NCBI RefSeq assembly: GCF_026107645.2
Contig: NZ_JAPCHV010000009.1
Span: 62,001-126,000 of the forward strand
Direction of reading: 5' to 3'
Length of the DNA stretch: 64,000 nucleotides
From: Flavobacterium sp. MFBS3-15
GTDB lineage: Bacteria > Bacteroidota > Bacteroidia > Flavobacteriales > Flavobacteriaceae
The notes beneath the pieces were generated by a model, which was not told the origin of the DNA, made no database searches, and was given only the letters and a program-made list of their open reading frames with translations. Both the position numbers and the translations under genes were made by a program. Positions 43,628 through 51,709 of this stretch are shown piece by piece; the stretch's first letter is position 1; each line of letters starts with the position of its first letter.

Positions 43628-43635
43628 TACCTTTG
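43628..43635 (+). promoter_or_regulatory. -7 promoter box for trpS
   Basis: TACCTTTG fits TAnnTTTG and lies 21 bases before the trpS ATG. Confidence 0.55.
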
Positions 43636-43656
43636 TGAAAATTTAGATTACCGATA

Positions 43657-44637
43657 ATGGCAAAGATACTTACCGGCATACAAAGCACCGGCACCCCGCA
43701 TTTAGGCAACCTTTTGGGCGCAATACTGCCCGCCATAGAAATGGCCAACGACCCGAAGAACGAATCGTACCTTTTCATTGCCGACCTCCACTCGGCTACG
43801 CAGATCAAGGATGGCAAAACACTTCGCGAGAATACCTACAGCGTTGCGGCAACGTGGCTGGCATGCGGGCTTGACATTAACAAGGTAGTTTTTTACCGCC
43901 AGAGTGATGTGCCCCAAACCGCAGAGCTTTCGTGGTACCTGAGCTGCTTTTTTCCTTACCAAAGATTAACTTTGGCACATTCGTTTAAGGACAAGGCCGA
44001 CAGGCTGGAAGATGTAAATGCGGGACTATTTACCTATCCGATGCTTATGGCTGCCGACATACTATTGTATGATGCCAATTTCGTCCCGGTAGGGAAGGAC
44101 CAGCTGCAGCACATCGAAATAACCCGCGATGTGGCTTCGCGCTTCAACCACCAGATGGGAGAAACCTTTGTACTGCCTGAGCCGATTACCAGCGAAGAAA
44201 CCAAAATAGTGCCCGGGCTTGACGGAGAGAAAATGAGCAAGTCGCGCAACAATACCATCAATATTTTTCTTGATGACAAGGCATTGCGCAAAGTAGTGAT
44301 GAGTATCCAGACGGACAGCACGCCACTGGAAGACCCTAAAAATCCGGACACCGATAATGTATTTGCCATCTACAAACTGCTCGCCACCCCGGAACAAATT
44401 GAAGCCATGAAGGCTAATTACCTTGCCGGCAACTATGGCTACGGCCATGCCAAGCAGGCGCTGTATGAACTTATCGTAGAGAAATTCAAAGACGTAAGGG
44501 AAAAGTACCACTACTACATGAATAACCTTGACGAAGTAGACACAGCCCTGAAGGCAGGCGCAGATAAAGCTTCGGCGGTGGCCAATGGCGTACTTGGCAG
44601 AGTGAGGGAGAAGATGGGATACCAGGCCCCAATGTAG
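43657..44637 (+). CDS. trpS: Tryptophanyl-tRNA synthetase
   Basis: Class I aminoacyl-tRNA synthetase charging tRNA-Trp. The 326-residue protein has the HIGH-like GIQSTGTPHLGNLLGA start and the KMSKSRNN motif (GEKMSKS), plus the Trp-binding region; length is typical. It is a single gene whose 3' end faces dprA across a terminator flanked by inverted repeats. Confidence 0.97.
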   Translation: MAKILTGIQSTGTPHLGNLLGAILPAIEMANDPKNESYLFIADLHSATQIKDGKTLRENTYSVAATWLACGLDINKVVFYRQSDVPQTAELSWYLSCFFPYQRLTLAHSFKDKADRLEDVNAGLFTYPMLMAADILLYDANFVPVGKDQLQHIEITRDVASRFNHQMGETFVLPEPITSEETKIVPGLDGEKMSKSRNNTINIFLDDKALRKVVMSIQTDSTPLEDPKNPDTDNVFAIYKLLATPEQIEAMKANYLAGNYGYGHAKQALYELIVEKFKDVREKYHYYMNNLDEVDTALKAGADKASAVANGVLGRVREKMGYQAPM

Positions 44638-44751
44638 TTTTCAGTCGCAGTCACAGTTTTCACAATATATAACAGCCCAAAAGTTTCAAAACCTTTGGGC
44701 TACCTTCTTTTAGTGTAGTCTTGCTGAAAACTGCGACTGCGACTGAAAACT
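44636..44751. repeat. 27-bp inverted repeat flanking the trpS/dprA terminator
   Basis: Arms 44636-44662 and 44725-44751 match over 26 of 27 bp as an inverted repeat, with core cagtcgcagt. Between them sits a separate terminator. Related copies lie at 41072-41126 and weakly at 51640-51700, so it belongs to a family of interspersed repeats. Confidence 0.85.
44674..44701. terminator. Bidirectional terminator between trpS and dprA
   Basis: AGCCCAAA (44674-44681) pairs with TTTGGGCT (44694-44701) with a 12-base loop. It lies between convergent genes and has pyrimidine-rich flanks on both sides. Confidence 0.75.
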
Positions 44752-44753
44752 GA

Positions 44754-45857
44754 CTATATCGCCTCAAACAATTTCCCCGGCAACGGCCGTATGACCCCTT
44801 TCAGCTCCATCGTCAATAACAAAGAAGAAAGCCTGAAAACCGGCATTTCGCATTCCAGGGCAATAATGTCCATGAGCTCTTTTCCTTTCTTTTGGAGGAA
44901 GTCGTACACCTTTTGCTCGTCGGGTTCCAGCATTACAAAAAGCTGCTTTTGCACCGGCTTGGCTTTCTTCTCCTCCAGTTCCCAATTGAGCATGTAAATA
45001 AGGTCGGCGGCATCGGTAAGCAGGTTGGCACGCTGGCTTTTTATCAGGTTGTTGCAGCCCATGCTGTATTTATCGGTCACGCGGCCCGGCACGGCAAAAA
45101 CGTCGCGGTTATAGTCGTTGGCAATATTGGCGGTAATGAGCGACCCGCCCTTATCGGCGCTTTCGATGATGATCGTAGCTTCCGATAACCCGGCTACAAT
45201 GCGGTTGCGGCGTACAAAATTCTCTTTATCGGGATTGGACGTACTCCAGAATTCGGTTAAGAAACCGCCGTTCTCCTCCATCTTTGATACATATTTTTTA
45301 TGCGGCTTGGGGTACACCTGGTTAAGGCCATGCGCTACCACGCCAATGGTTTGGAGGTTTTGCTCCATGGCAATGCTGTGCGCGTGTATGTCCACACCAT
45401 AGGCAAACCCGCTGATAATGACGGGCTCCAGCGGCGCAAGGTCTTCGATGAGCTTACGGCAGAAGTCTGCCCCATAAGATGTCATTTGCCTGGTGCCGAC
45501 AATGCTGATGGTTTTTTTGGATTGCAGGTTGATATTGCCCGACGAAAACAGCAGCACAGGCCCATCGATACAGTGGCGCAGCCTTTCGGGATAATCGGAT
45601 TCTAAATAATACAGAGGCCTGATGCCTGAATTTTTTATGAATTTCAGCTCGGCTTCCGCCAATGCGAAAATGGCAGTATTTTTAAGGTTGTTGTAAAGGA
45701 TCTCGCCGATGCCTTCAATGGCAGTGATTTGTGATTTTTTAGCTTTAAAAACAGCTTCGGCAGAACCGAGGTGGTTGATGAGGCGCTTGGCCACGATATC
45801 GCCCACGCCCTCTACACGGAGAAGGGTAAGGGTAGTAAGTAATTCATTGTCAGTCAT
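44754..45857 (-). CDS. dprA: DNA-processing protein DprA
   Basis: DprA loads RecA onto incoming single-stranded DNA in natural transformation. The 367-residue protein has an N-terminal helix-hairpin-helix/SAM-like region (LRVEGVGDIVAKRLI and GIGEILYNNLKN), the Rossmann-type core (VGTRQMTSYG, ISGFAYGVDIHAHS, VPGRVTDKYSMGCNNLI) and a C-terminal winged helix (about 300-367). I chose the ATG at 45855-45857 over the TTG one codon earlier. Its presence suggests competence, though no other com genes are in the window. Confidence 0.95.
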   Translation of the reverse strand: MTDNELLTTLTLLRVEGVGDIVAKRLINHLGSAEAVFKAKKSQITAIEGIGEILYNNLKNTAIFALAEAELKFIKNSGIRPLYYLESDYPERLRHCIDGPVLLFSSGNINLQSKKTISIVGTRQMTSYGADFCRKLIEDLAPLEPVIISGFAYGVDIHAHSIAMEQNLQTIGVVAHGLNQVYPKPHKKYVSKMEENGGFLTEFWSTSNPDKENFVRRNRIVAGLSEATIIIESADKGGSLITANIANDYNRDVFAVPGRVTDKYSMGCNNLIKSQRANLLTDAADLIYMLNWELEEKKAKPVQKQLFVMLEPDEQKVYDFLQKKGKELMDIIALECEMPVFRLSSLLLTMELKGVIRPLPGKLFEAI

Positions 45858-45923
45858 CAAAAAGTGTTTACAGGCGGTTAAATAATCATTTTGGCATTGT
45901 TAATAAAATTTGTGGATAAAATT

Positions 45924-45952
45924 TTTGTTTCACCCACGAATGGTTAATTTTG
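45924..45952 (+). promoter_or_regulatory. Promoter of the HU-SPOR gene
   Basis: TTTG (45924-45927), a 17-base spacer and TAATTTTG (45945-45952) match the -33/-7 consensus closely. The box ends five bases before the ATG at 45958, so the mRNA is leaderless or nearly so. Confidence 0.7.
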
Positions 45953-45957
45953 TTTCT

Positions 45958-46899
45958 ATGATGATAGAAAAACACATATCGGCTTTATTATATCGCTACC
46001 AGTGCGTTACCGTTCCGGGCTTTGGCGCTTTCCTTACAGAGATCCGCACGGCACAGTTGGATACAGCGGCCAATACGTTCTATCCTCCCAAAAAACTAAT
46101 TTCCTTCAATGCGAATTTAAAAAATAATGACGGGCTTTTGGCCAACCATATCGCATTGCAGGAAAAAATTTCTTACGACCGGGCAGTTAGCAACATTGAG
46201 CAGGCGGTAGCCTTATGGCAGGACAAGCTGGGCCGCAGGGAAATATTGGGCATAAAAAACCTCGGCACCATGGTGTACAATATAGAGGGCAGCCTTGTTT
46301 TTACTCCCGATACGCCTATCAATTACCTTGCAGATGCCTTTGGGCTCAGCACTGTAGTTTCGCCTTCCATAAAACGCGAAGAATACAAACAGCAGGCCGA
46401 AGCCATAGAGGAACTGGCGCCTGTTGCCTTCACTCCTGAAAGAAGAAGGAGTTATTCTTACCTGAAATATGCCGCGGCAGTGGTGCTTATGGCAGGCGTT
46501 GGCGGTGCAGGCTTTATCGCCTGGCGCAACAACCAGATAGAAATGCAAACGCTTGTGGTGGAAAATGCCGTACAGGAAAAAGTACAGCAGAAAATACAGC
46601 AGTCTACTTTTTTAATACACAACCCGTTACCGGCGGTTACCCTTCCGGTTAAGGAAGAATATATCGTAATGCCCTACCATGTGGTGGGAGGCGCTTTTAG
46701 CAGCGAGGCCAACGCACAAAGAGCGGCCGCCCGGCTTGTTGAAAAAGGCTTTAAGGCACGTGTGATCGGGAAGAACAAATTTGGGTTGTACCCGGTAATT
46801 TACGGCAGCTATGCCACCCGTGAAGAAGCCCACGAAAAAATGAAGGAAATACGCCGGACAGAAAACAGCGAAGCCTGGCTGCTGTTGAAAGAATTATAA
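45958..46899 (+). CDS. HU-like domain fused to membrane helix and SPOR domain
   Basis: The protein (313 residues) has an N-terminal HU-like domain (about 1-115, with CVTVPGFGAFLTEI as in bacterial HU-CCDC81 domains), one membrane helix (about 169-189, AAAVVLMAGVGGAGFIAW), a linker and a C-terminal SPOR domain (about 238-313, YHVVGGAFSSEANAQRAAARLVEKGFKARVIG). SPOR domains bind denuded septal peptidoglycan, HU-like domains may bind DNA, so the protein would link nucleoid and division wall. ATG at 45958 (or 45961) was chosen because the -7 box ends at 45952. Confidence 0.9.
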   Translation: MMIEKHISALLYRYQCVTVPGFGAFLTEIRTAQLDTAANTFYPPKKLISFNANLKNNDGLLANHIALQEKISYDRAVSNIEQAVALWQDKLGRREILGIKNLGTMVYNIEGSLVFTPDTPINYLADAFGLSTVVSPSIKREEYKQQAEAIEELAPVAFTPERRRSYSYLKYAAAVVLMAGVGGAGFIAWRNNQIEMQTLVVENAVQEKVQQKIQQSTFLIHNPLPAVTLPVKEEYIVMPYHVVGGAFSSEANAQRAAARLVEKGFKARVIGKNKFGLYPVIYGSYATREEAHEKMKEIRRTENSEAWLLLKEL

Positions 46900-46985
46900 T
46901 TGAAGTCCTCCGCAAGGGGGATTTTTTATTGGATTTCATTTCAAAAAGGATTAGCCATCCAATCGAATTTTTCTGTTATCTGCCC

Positions 46986-46993
46986 TATCTTTG
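46986..46993 (+). promoter_or_regulatory. -7 promoter box for the thioesterase gene
   Basis: TATCTTTG fits TAnnTTTG and lies 14 bases before the ATG at 47008. It rules out in-frame starts further upstream. Confidence 0.55.
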
Positions 46994-47007
46994 CTAAAAA
47001 AAAACCG

Positions 47008-47520
47008 ATGCAGCCAAAATATCCTTCCGATTCCGCTTGTATAATGACCGACCTGGTGCTACCCGGCGAAACCAATCCGCTCAACAACCTGTTCGGGGGT
47101 GAGCTCCTTGCCCGCATGGACCGTGCTGCCAGCATTGCCGCACGCAGGCATTCGCGCCGCATTACGGTAACGGCATCGGTTAATCACGTCGCTTTTAACC
47201 GCGCCATCCCGTTGGGAAGTGTGGTGACCGTTGAGGCTAAGGTATCGCGTACCTTTAAGTCGTCGATGGAAATTTTCATTGATGTATGGACGGAAGACCG
47301 TGAGTCGGGGACAAGGGCTAAGGCCAATGAGGCCATTTATACCTTTGTTGCTGTGGATGAAACCGGCCGACCTGTTGAGGTGCCGCCTATCGAACCGCAA
47401 ACCGAACTCGAAAAACAGCGCTTTGATGCTGCCCTTCGCAGGAAACAGCTGAGCCTTGTGCTTGCCGGCAAAATGAGTCCGCACGACGCCACCGAGCTGA
47501 AAGCGCTGTTCCTGGAATAG
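47008..47520 (+). CDS. Acyl-CoA thioesterase, hotdog fold
   Basis: A 170-residue hotdog-fold hydrolase of acyl-CoA. NPLNNLFGGELLARMDRAASIAARRHS is the active-site helix with the catalytic Asn/Asp pattern of the YciA/ACOT family, followed by VTASVNHVAFNRAIPLGSVV, KVSRTFKSSMEIFIDVW and TFVAVDETGRPVEVPPI. Length (about 160-180) fits. It may control free fatty acid or CoA levels. It is followed by the DtxR/MntR gene after an 88-base gap with an operator-like box. Confidence 0.93.
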   Translation: MQPKYPSDSACIMTDLVLPGETNPLNNLFGGELLARMDRAASIAARRHSRRITVTASVNHVAFNRAIPLGSVVTVEAKVSRTFKSSMEIFIDVWTEDRESGTRAKANEAIYTFVAVDETGRPVEVPPIEPQTELEKQRFDAALRRKQLSLVLAGKMSPHDATELKALFLE

Positions 47521-47559
47521 TATTCTTAACAACATTAGCACAATTTTATAATTCAAATA

Positions 47560-47575
47560 TTTAGGCTAACCTAAA
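47560..47575. promoter_or_regulatory. DtxR/MntR-type operator
   Basis: TTTAGG-CTAA-CCTAAA is a perfect 6-bp dyad and, read on the minus strand, equals the core of the DtxR/IdeR box (TTAGGTTAGCCTAA). It lies just upstream of the -7 box (47584-47591) of the regulator gene, where a bound repressor would block its transcription. Confidence 0.75.
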
Positions 47576-47583
47576 AATTATTT

Positions 47584-47591
47584 TATATTTG
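47584..47591 (+). promoter_or_regulatory. -7 promoter box for the DtxR/MntR gene
   Basis: TATATTTG fits TAnnTTTG, 18 bases before the ATG at 47609. The DtxR-type box covers the spacer region upstream. Confidence 0.6.
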
Positions 47592-47608
47592 TTTATAATT
47601 TGGTGTTA

Positions 47609-48262
47609 ATGACTTATTCTGAAGAAAACTATCTCAAGGTAATTTACCATCTTTCGCAAAATGCCGACAAGGGCGTTACTACCAATGCCATTGCTAATGT
47701 GATGGAAAGTAAGCCGTCGTCGGTAACGGACATGATGCAGAAGCTGGCAGATAAGGATTTGGTCAACTACAAAAAATACCAAGGCGTAGAACTGACCGAT
47801 AAAGGTAAGTTTACCGCCCTGATGATTGTGCGAAAGCACCGCCTGTGGGAAGTTTTTCTCGTTGAAAAGCTTAATTTCTCGTGGGATGAGGTACACGATG
47901 TGGCTGAGCAGCTGGAGCACATAAAAAGCGAAAAACTGACTGACAAGCTCGACGAGTTCCTCGATTTCCCAACCGAGGACCCGCATGGTGATCCAATACC
48001 TGACCGCAATGGCAAGATTGCCAAGATGGATAAAAAACTTTTATCTGAAATTGGCGTAGGCAGAAAGGTAATTTGTGTTGGTGTAAAAGACAGTTCTCCG
48101 CCCTTCCTGCAATACCTCGATAAGCAGCAGATTGCCCTCGGATCCGCCATAGAGATTATCAGCAAGGAGGATTTCGACATGTCGCTTACCGTGCGCCTTG
48201 AAAATAAGGATGTTACCGTTTCCAATAAAATTGCCGCCAACCTGTTTGTAAAACCTGTTTAA
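47609..48262 (+). CDS. mntR: DtxR/MntR family metal-dependent repressor
   Basis: The 217-residue regulator has an N-terminal winged helix (about 1-65, EENYLKVIYHLS and IANVMESKPSSVTDMMQKLADKDLV), a metal-dependent dimerisation domain (about 70-140, GKFTALMIVRKHRLWEVFLVEKL, WDEVHDVAEQLEHI, DPHGDPIP), and a C-terminal FeoA/SH3-like domain (to 217). Two metals, Fe2+ or Mn2+, are possible; the metal cannot be told for sure. I chose the ATG at 47609 over a TTG nine bases earlier. It probably represses itself and the ZIP transporter, three bases downstream. Confidence 0.93.
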   Translation: MTYSEENYLKVIYHLSQNADKGVTTNAIANVMESKPSSVTDMMQKLADKDLVNYKKYQGVELTDKGKFTALMIVRKHRLWEVFLVEKLNFSWDEVHDVAEQLEHIKSEKLTDKLDEFLDFPTEDPHGDPIPDRNGKIAKMDKKLLSEIGVGRKVICVGVKDSSPPFLQYLDKQQIALGSAIEIISKEDFDMSLTVRLENKDVTVSNKIAANLFVKPV

Positions 48263-48265
48263 TGT

Positions 48266-49096
48266 ATGTTTGATAGCATAGTGCAGTATTTCGAAAGCAT
48301 CCCGCCCGTACTCGCGGCGTTGTATGCCACACTGTTTACCTGGTTCCTGACAGCATTGGGGGCATCACTTGTTTTCTTTTTTAAGTCGATGAACCGGACC
48401 ATGCTTGATGGCATGCTGGGTTTTACAGGCGGGGTCATGGTGGCAGCGAGCTACTGGAGCCTTTTGGCTCCGGCCATAGAGATGAGTGATGGGGAAGGTT
48501 TTGTAAAAGTAATTCCTTCAGCAGTAGGTTTCGTACTCGGCGCAATATTTCTCTTTAGCCTCGACAAAGCGTTGCCTCACCTACATATCAATTTTAAGGA
48601 AACCGAAGCTGAAGGAATAAAGACCAAAACACCCTGGCAGCGCACAACTCTTTTAGTGCTCGCGATTACCTTGCATAATATACCTGAAGGTCTTGCTGTA
48701 GGTGTGCTTTTTGGAGGTGTGGCTGCAGGAATCCCCGAGGCTTCCATCGCCGGGGCATTAACGCTGGCCATAGGCATAGGCATACAGAATTTTCCCGAGG
48801 GCATTGCTGTTTCCATGCCGTTGAGGCGTATGGGCATGAGCCGTAGAAAAAGCTTTATGTATGGGCAATCTTCCGCATTGGTGGAACCTGTTGCGGGCGT
48901 GCTGGGCGCTGTGGCTGTAACATTTTTTACTCCTTTATTGCCTTATGCGCTGGCTTTTGCAGCTGGGGCCATGATATTTGTAGTTGTAGAGGAAGTTATT
49001 CCGGAAACACAGCAGGACAAAAATACTGATATTGCTACACTGGGCTTCATCGGCGGTTTTGTCGTGATGATGATGCTGGATGTGGCGTTGGGGTAG
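48266..49096 (+). CDS. ZIP family metal transporter
   Basis: A 276-residue membrane protein with eight helices and the metal-binding residues of ZIP carriers: LHNIPEGLAVGVLFGG (helix 4) and NFPEGIAVSMPLRR (helix 5). The family imports divalent Zn, Fe or Mn; the ZupT-like arrangement here suggests broad substrates. It follows the DtxR/MntR gene by three bases, so it is likely under that repressor. It is convergent with the feo operon. Confidence 0.94.
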   Translation: MFDSIVQYFESIPPVLAALYATLFTWFLTALGASLVFFFKSMNRTMLDGMLGFTGGVMVAASYWSLLAPAIEMSDGEGFVKVIPSAVGFVLGAIFLFSLDKALPHLHINFKETEAEGIKTKTPWQRTTLLVLAITLHNIPEGLAVGVLFGGVAAGIPEASIAGALTLAIGIGIQNFPEGIAVSMPLRRMGMSRRKSFMYGQSSALVEPVAGVLGAVAVTFFTPLLPYALAFAAGAMIFVVVEEVIPETQQDKNTDIATLGFIGGFVVMMMLDVALG

Positions 49097-49124
49097 ACTT
49101 AAAGGATTGTCGCTGGAATAGGAT

Positions 49125-49244
49125 TCAACCACAACCGCAATCCCCGCAATCCTTCTTCTTTTTCTTTTTAAAAAAGAATTTCTTTACCAGGAACACTGCC
49201 GCCCCGGCGACAAGAATGTACGCTATGATGCTTTGTATATCCAT
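49125..49244 (-). CDS. FeoB-associated Cys-rich small membrane protein
   Basis: A 39-residue protein: one membrane helix (SIIAYILVAGAAVFLVKKF), a basic stretch with six lysines, and a C-terminal DCGDCGCG tail. This matches the FeoB_associated family (PF12669). The ATG overlaps the feoB stop (TAATG), so it is translationally coupled. The cysteines could bind or reduce iron beside the FeoB pore. It is too short for most gene callers; the operon position and the motif make it convincing. Confidence 0.88.
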   Translation of the reverse strand: MDIQSIIAYILVAGAAVFLVKKFFFKKKKKKDCGDCGCG

Positions 49245-51349
49245 TACTTAAGTAGTTGGTAAGCAATCAATGAAACTATATAAGCAAAAGTACTCATTCC
49301 GAATAACTGGATAAGGGGCCACTTCCAGGAATTGGTTTCCTTTTTGGTGATGGCCAGTGTACTGATGCACTGCATTGCAAACGCATAAAACAGCAGCAAT
49401 GATATGCCAGTGGCAAAATTGAATACTTTTTTCCCTGTTAAAGGATCAATTTCAGCAGCCATGCGCTGCCGTATCGTAACATCATCTTCCTTTTCTCCGC
49501 TACTGCCAATATTGTAGATGGTAGCCAGCGTACCCACAAATACCTCACGCGCAGCGAACGATGAAACAATGGCAACGCCTATCTTCCAGTCATATCCCAA
49601 TGGACGAATGGCTGGTTCAATGGCTTTGCCCATGATTCCGATATATGAATGCTCGAGTTGATAGGCGGCCACAGCATCGTCAGGTTCTCCTGGAGTAAGC
49701 AATTTATACTCCTGTCCCTCAACGATTTTTTCCACATTGTCAAAATCATCACCCGGGCCGTGTGTGCCGAGAAACCAAATAATTATGGAAAGCGCCAATA
49801 TTATCTTTCCTGCGCCGTATACGAATGCTTTCGTCTTCTCGAGTACGTTAAGGCTGACATTCTTTAGTAACGGTAGTTTATAATTGGGCATTTCGGCTAC
49901 AAAAAAACTTTTGTGTTTGGTGTCCAGAATCTTATTGAGTATCCAGGCAGCCATGATTGCTCCGAGGAAGCCCAGTAAATACAGCGCCATCAGTGTAAGT
50001 CCCTGAAGGTTAAAGATGCCCGCAATTGTATTTTCGGGAATGATGAGCGATATCAGTATGATATACACCGGTAGCCTTGCCGAGCAGGTGGTAAACGGTG
50101 TGACCAGTATGGTAATGAGCCTTTCGCGCCAGTTCTCAATATTCCTTGCCGCCATAATTGCCGGAATGGCGCAGGCTGTGCCCGATATGAGCGGCACCAC
50201 ACTTTTCCCGCTAAGGCCAAAAGGCTTCATAATGCGGTCCATAAGGAATACAACGCGACTCATGTAGCCGCTTTCCTCGAGTAAGGATATGAAAAGGAAT
50301 AAAAAAGCTATTTGCGGGATGAAGATGACAACCCCGCCAATCCCTGCAATGACACCATTGGCCAGAAGGTCAGATAATTTGCCCGGGGCCATATTTTCGA
50401 CCACAAAGTTGGAGAGCCAGGCCGTGCCATCCTCGATAAGCCCCATTGGTAGCTCTGACCACGAGAAAATGGATTGGAATATCAGCATCAAAATGCCAAG
50501 AAAAATGACATAACCGAATACTTTATGCGTCAGCACCCTGTCAAGGCGTGCCCGTAGGTCTTTGGCTTTGGAATTGTCGATCACCTGGCCTACCTTCAAT
50601 ACATCGTTGATGAACTGGTAACGCTTTATAGTCTCCTTTTGCTGAAGCCTTTTTAGGTCTGCTCGTGTTTTGGTAAACGACGTGCCCATTAGCTCGTTTT
50701 TGTGAGAGAGCCCAAAATTAGCATCCTGGGTTATGAGAAGCCATAGCTTGTAGAGCAATTCATTAGGGAATGCTTTACGCAGCCTCCCGAAATACTCAGT
50801 GTCAATAGACGAGGCATGCAGGCATGGCTCTGTAGAAAGGTTTGTATAATTTACAATAAGCTCCTTCAGGTTTGCAATCCCCGTACCTTTACGCGAGCTT
50901 ATCAGGGCTATTTTTGTATTAAGGCGGCTTTCAAGATAGGGAATGTCGAGGCTAATGCCCTTCTTATCCATCCTGTCAGCCATATTGATTGCGAGGATTG
51001 TGGGTATCTCCAAATCCTTTATTTGTGTAAACAGAAGCAGGTTGCGCTTCAGGTTCTCAACATCAGTCACTACCACGGCAACGTCAGGATAATCTTTATC
51101 AGTCTTGTTGAGCAGCAGTTCAATCACCACATTCTCATCAATGGAACTGGCGTTGAGGCTGTAGGTGCCGGGCAGGTCGATAATGTTGCCCTTAACATTC
51201 CCGGGCAGTTTACAGCTTCCGGTTTTGCGCTCTACAGTTATGCCGGGGTAGTTGCCCACCTGTTGGTTGAGGCCGGTAAGGTGATTGAATACAGAGGTTT
51301 TCCCTGTATTTGGGTTGCCGATAAGTGCTATTTTTAGGGATTCGGCCAT
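49244..51349 (-). CDS. feoB: Ferrous iron transporter FeoB
   Basis: FeoB imports Fe2+ through the inner membrane. The 701-residue protein has an N-terminal GTPase domain (G1 GNPNTGKTS, G3 DLPGTYSL, G4-like NMADRMDKKG) followed by a helical GDI-like region and about eight to nine membrane helices with gate repeats (LITILVTPFTTCSARLPVYI; VSSFAAREVFVGTLATIY). It starts directly after the feoA stop. The Cys-rich protein follows it. Confidence 0.97.
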   Translation of the reverse strand: MAESLKIALIGNPNTGKTSVFNHLTGLNQQVGNYPGITVERKTGSCKLPGNVKGNIIDLPGTYSLNASSIDENVVIELLLNKTDKDYPDVAVVVTDVENLKRNLLLFTQIKDLEIPTILAINMADRMDKKGISLDIPYLESRLNTKIALISSRKGTGIANLKELIVNYTNLSTEPCLHASSIDTEYFGRLRKAFPNELLYKLWLLITQDANFGLSHKNELMGTSFTKTRADLKRLQQKETIKRYQFINDVLKVGQVIDNSKAKDLRARLDRVLTHKVFGYVIFLGILMLIFQSIFSWSELPMGLIEDGTAWLSNFVVENMAPGKLSDLLANGVIAGIGGVVIFIPQIAFLFLFISLLEESGYMSRVVFLMDRIMKPFGLSGKSVVPLISGTACAIPAIMAARNIENWRERLITILVTPFTTCSARLPVYIILISLIIPENTIAGIFNLQGLTLMALYLLGFLGAIMAAWILNKILDTKHKSFFVAEMPNYKLPLLKNVSLNVLEKTKAFVYGAGKIILALSIIIWFLGTHGPGDDFDNVEKIVEGQEYKLLTPGEPDDAVAAYQLEHSYIGIMGKAIEPAIRPLGYDWKIGVAIVSSFAAREVFVGTLATIYNIGSSGEKEDDVTIRQRMAAEIDPLTGKKVFNFATGISLLLFYAFAMQCISTLAITKKETNSWKWPLIQLFGMSTFAYIVSLIAYQLLK

Positions 51350-51592
51350 TTAAAGCAAAGATTCTTGCAGGAGTTCCACATCAATTTCAATGGCGGTTTC
51401 CCTGCGGATGGCCACGTGGCTGTCATTTACAGTTATATATATTGGGTCACCCAGCGGAGCTACCTGTAATAATTCAACAATATTGCCGGGAAGGCAGCCC
51501 ATTTCGAGCAGCTTCAGCGGAATAGCATCGATATTGAAATCGGTAATCGTTGCTTTCTGCCCTTTTTTGAGACTGGCTAGAGTGGTTTTCAA
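51350..51592 (-). CDS. feoA: FeoA family protein
   Basis: An 80-residue SH3-like cytoplasmic partner of FeoB (TLASLKKGQKATITDFN, IPLKLLEMGCLPGNIVELLQVAPLGDPIYI, HVAIRRETAIEIDVEL). The start is a TTG (51590-51592): the only in-frame stop lies 30 bases upstream and no ATG is available, and the sequence from TTG gives the full FeoA domain. It abuts feoB with no gap. Confidence 0.93.
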   Translation of the reverse strand: MKTTLASLKKGQKATITDFNIDAIPLKLLEMGCLPGNIVELLQVAPLGDPIYITVNDSHVAIRRETAIEIDVELLQESLL

Positions 51593-51639
51593 TACTTTTA
51601 TTTAGAATAAATTCAGATTGCAAAGCTACGAAATATTGT

Positions 51640-51700
51640 TCAGTTTACAGTTTAAGTCACAGTTTTCAATCCGGTATTGCAGAAACTGAGGCGTAGGCTG
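51640..51700. repeat. Degenerate repeat copy upstream of feoA
   Basis: Bases such as gttcagtttacagtttaagtcacagttttc and cagaaactgag resemble the cagtcgcagt repeat of 44636-44751, but the match is weak. This is a low-confidence copy. Confidence 0.35.
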
Positions 51701-51709
51701 TGAATTAAG

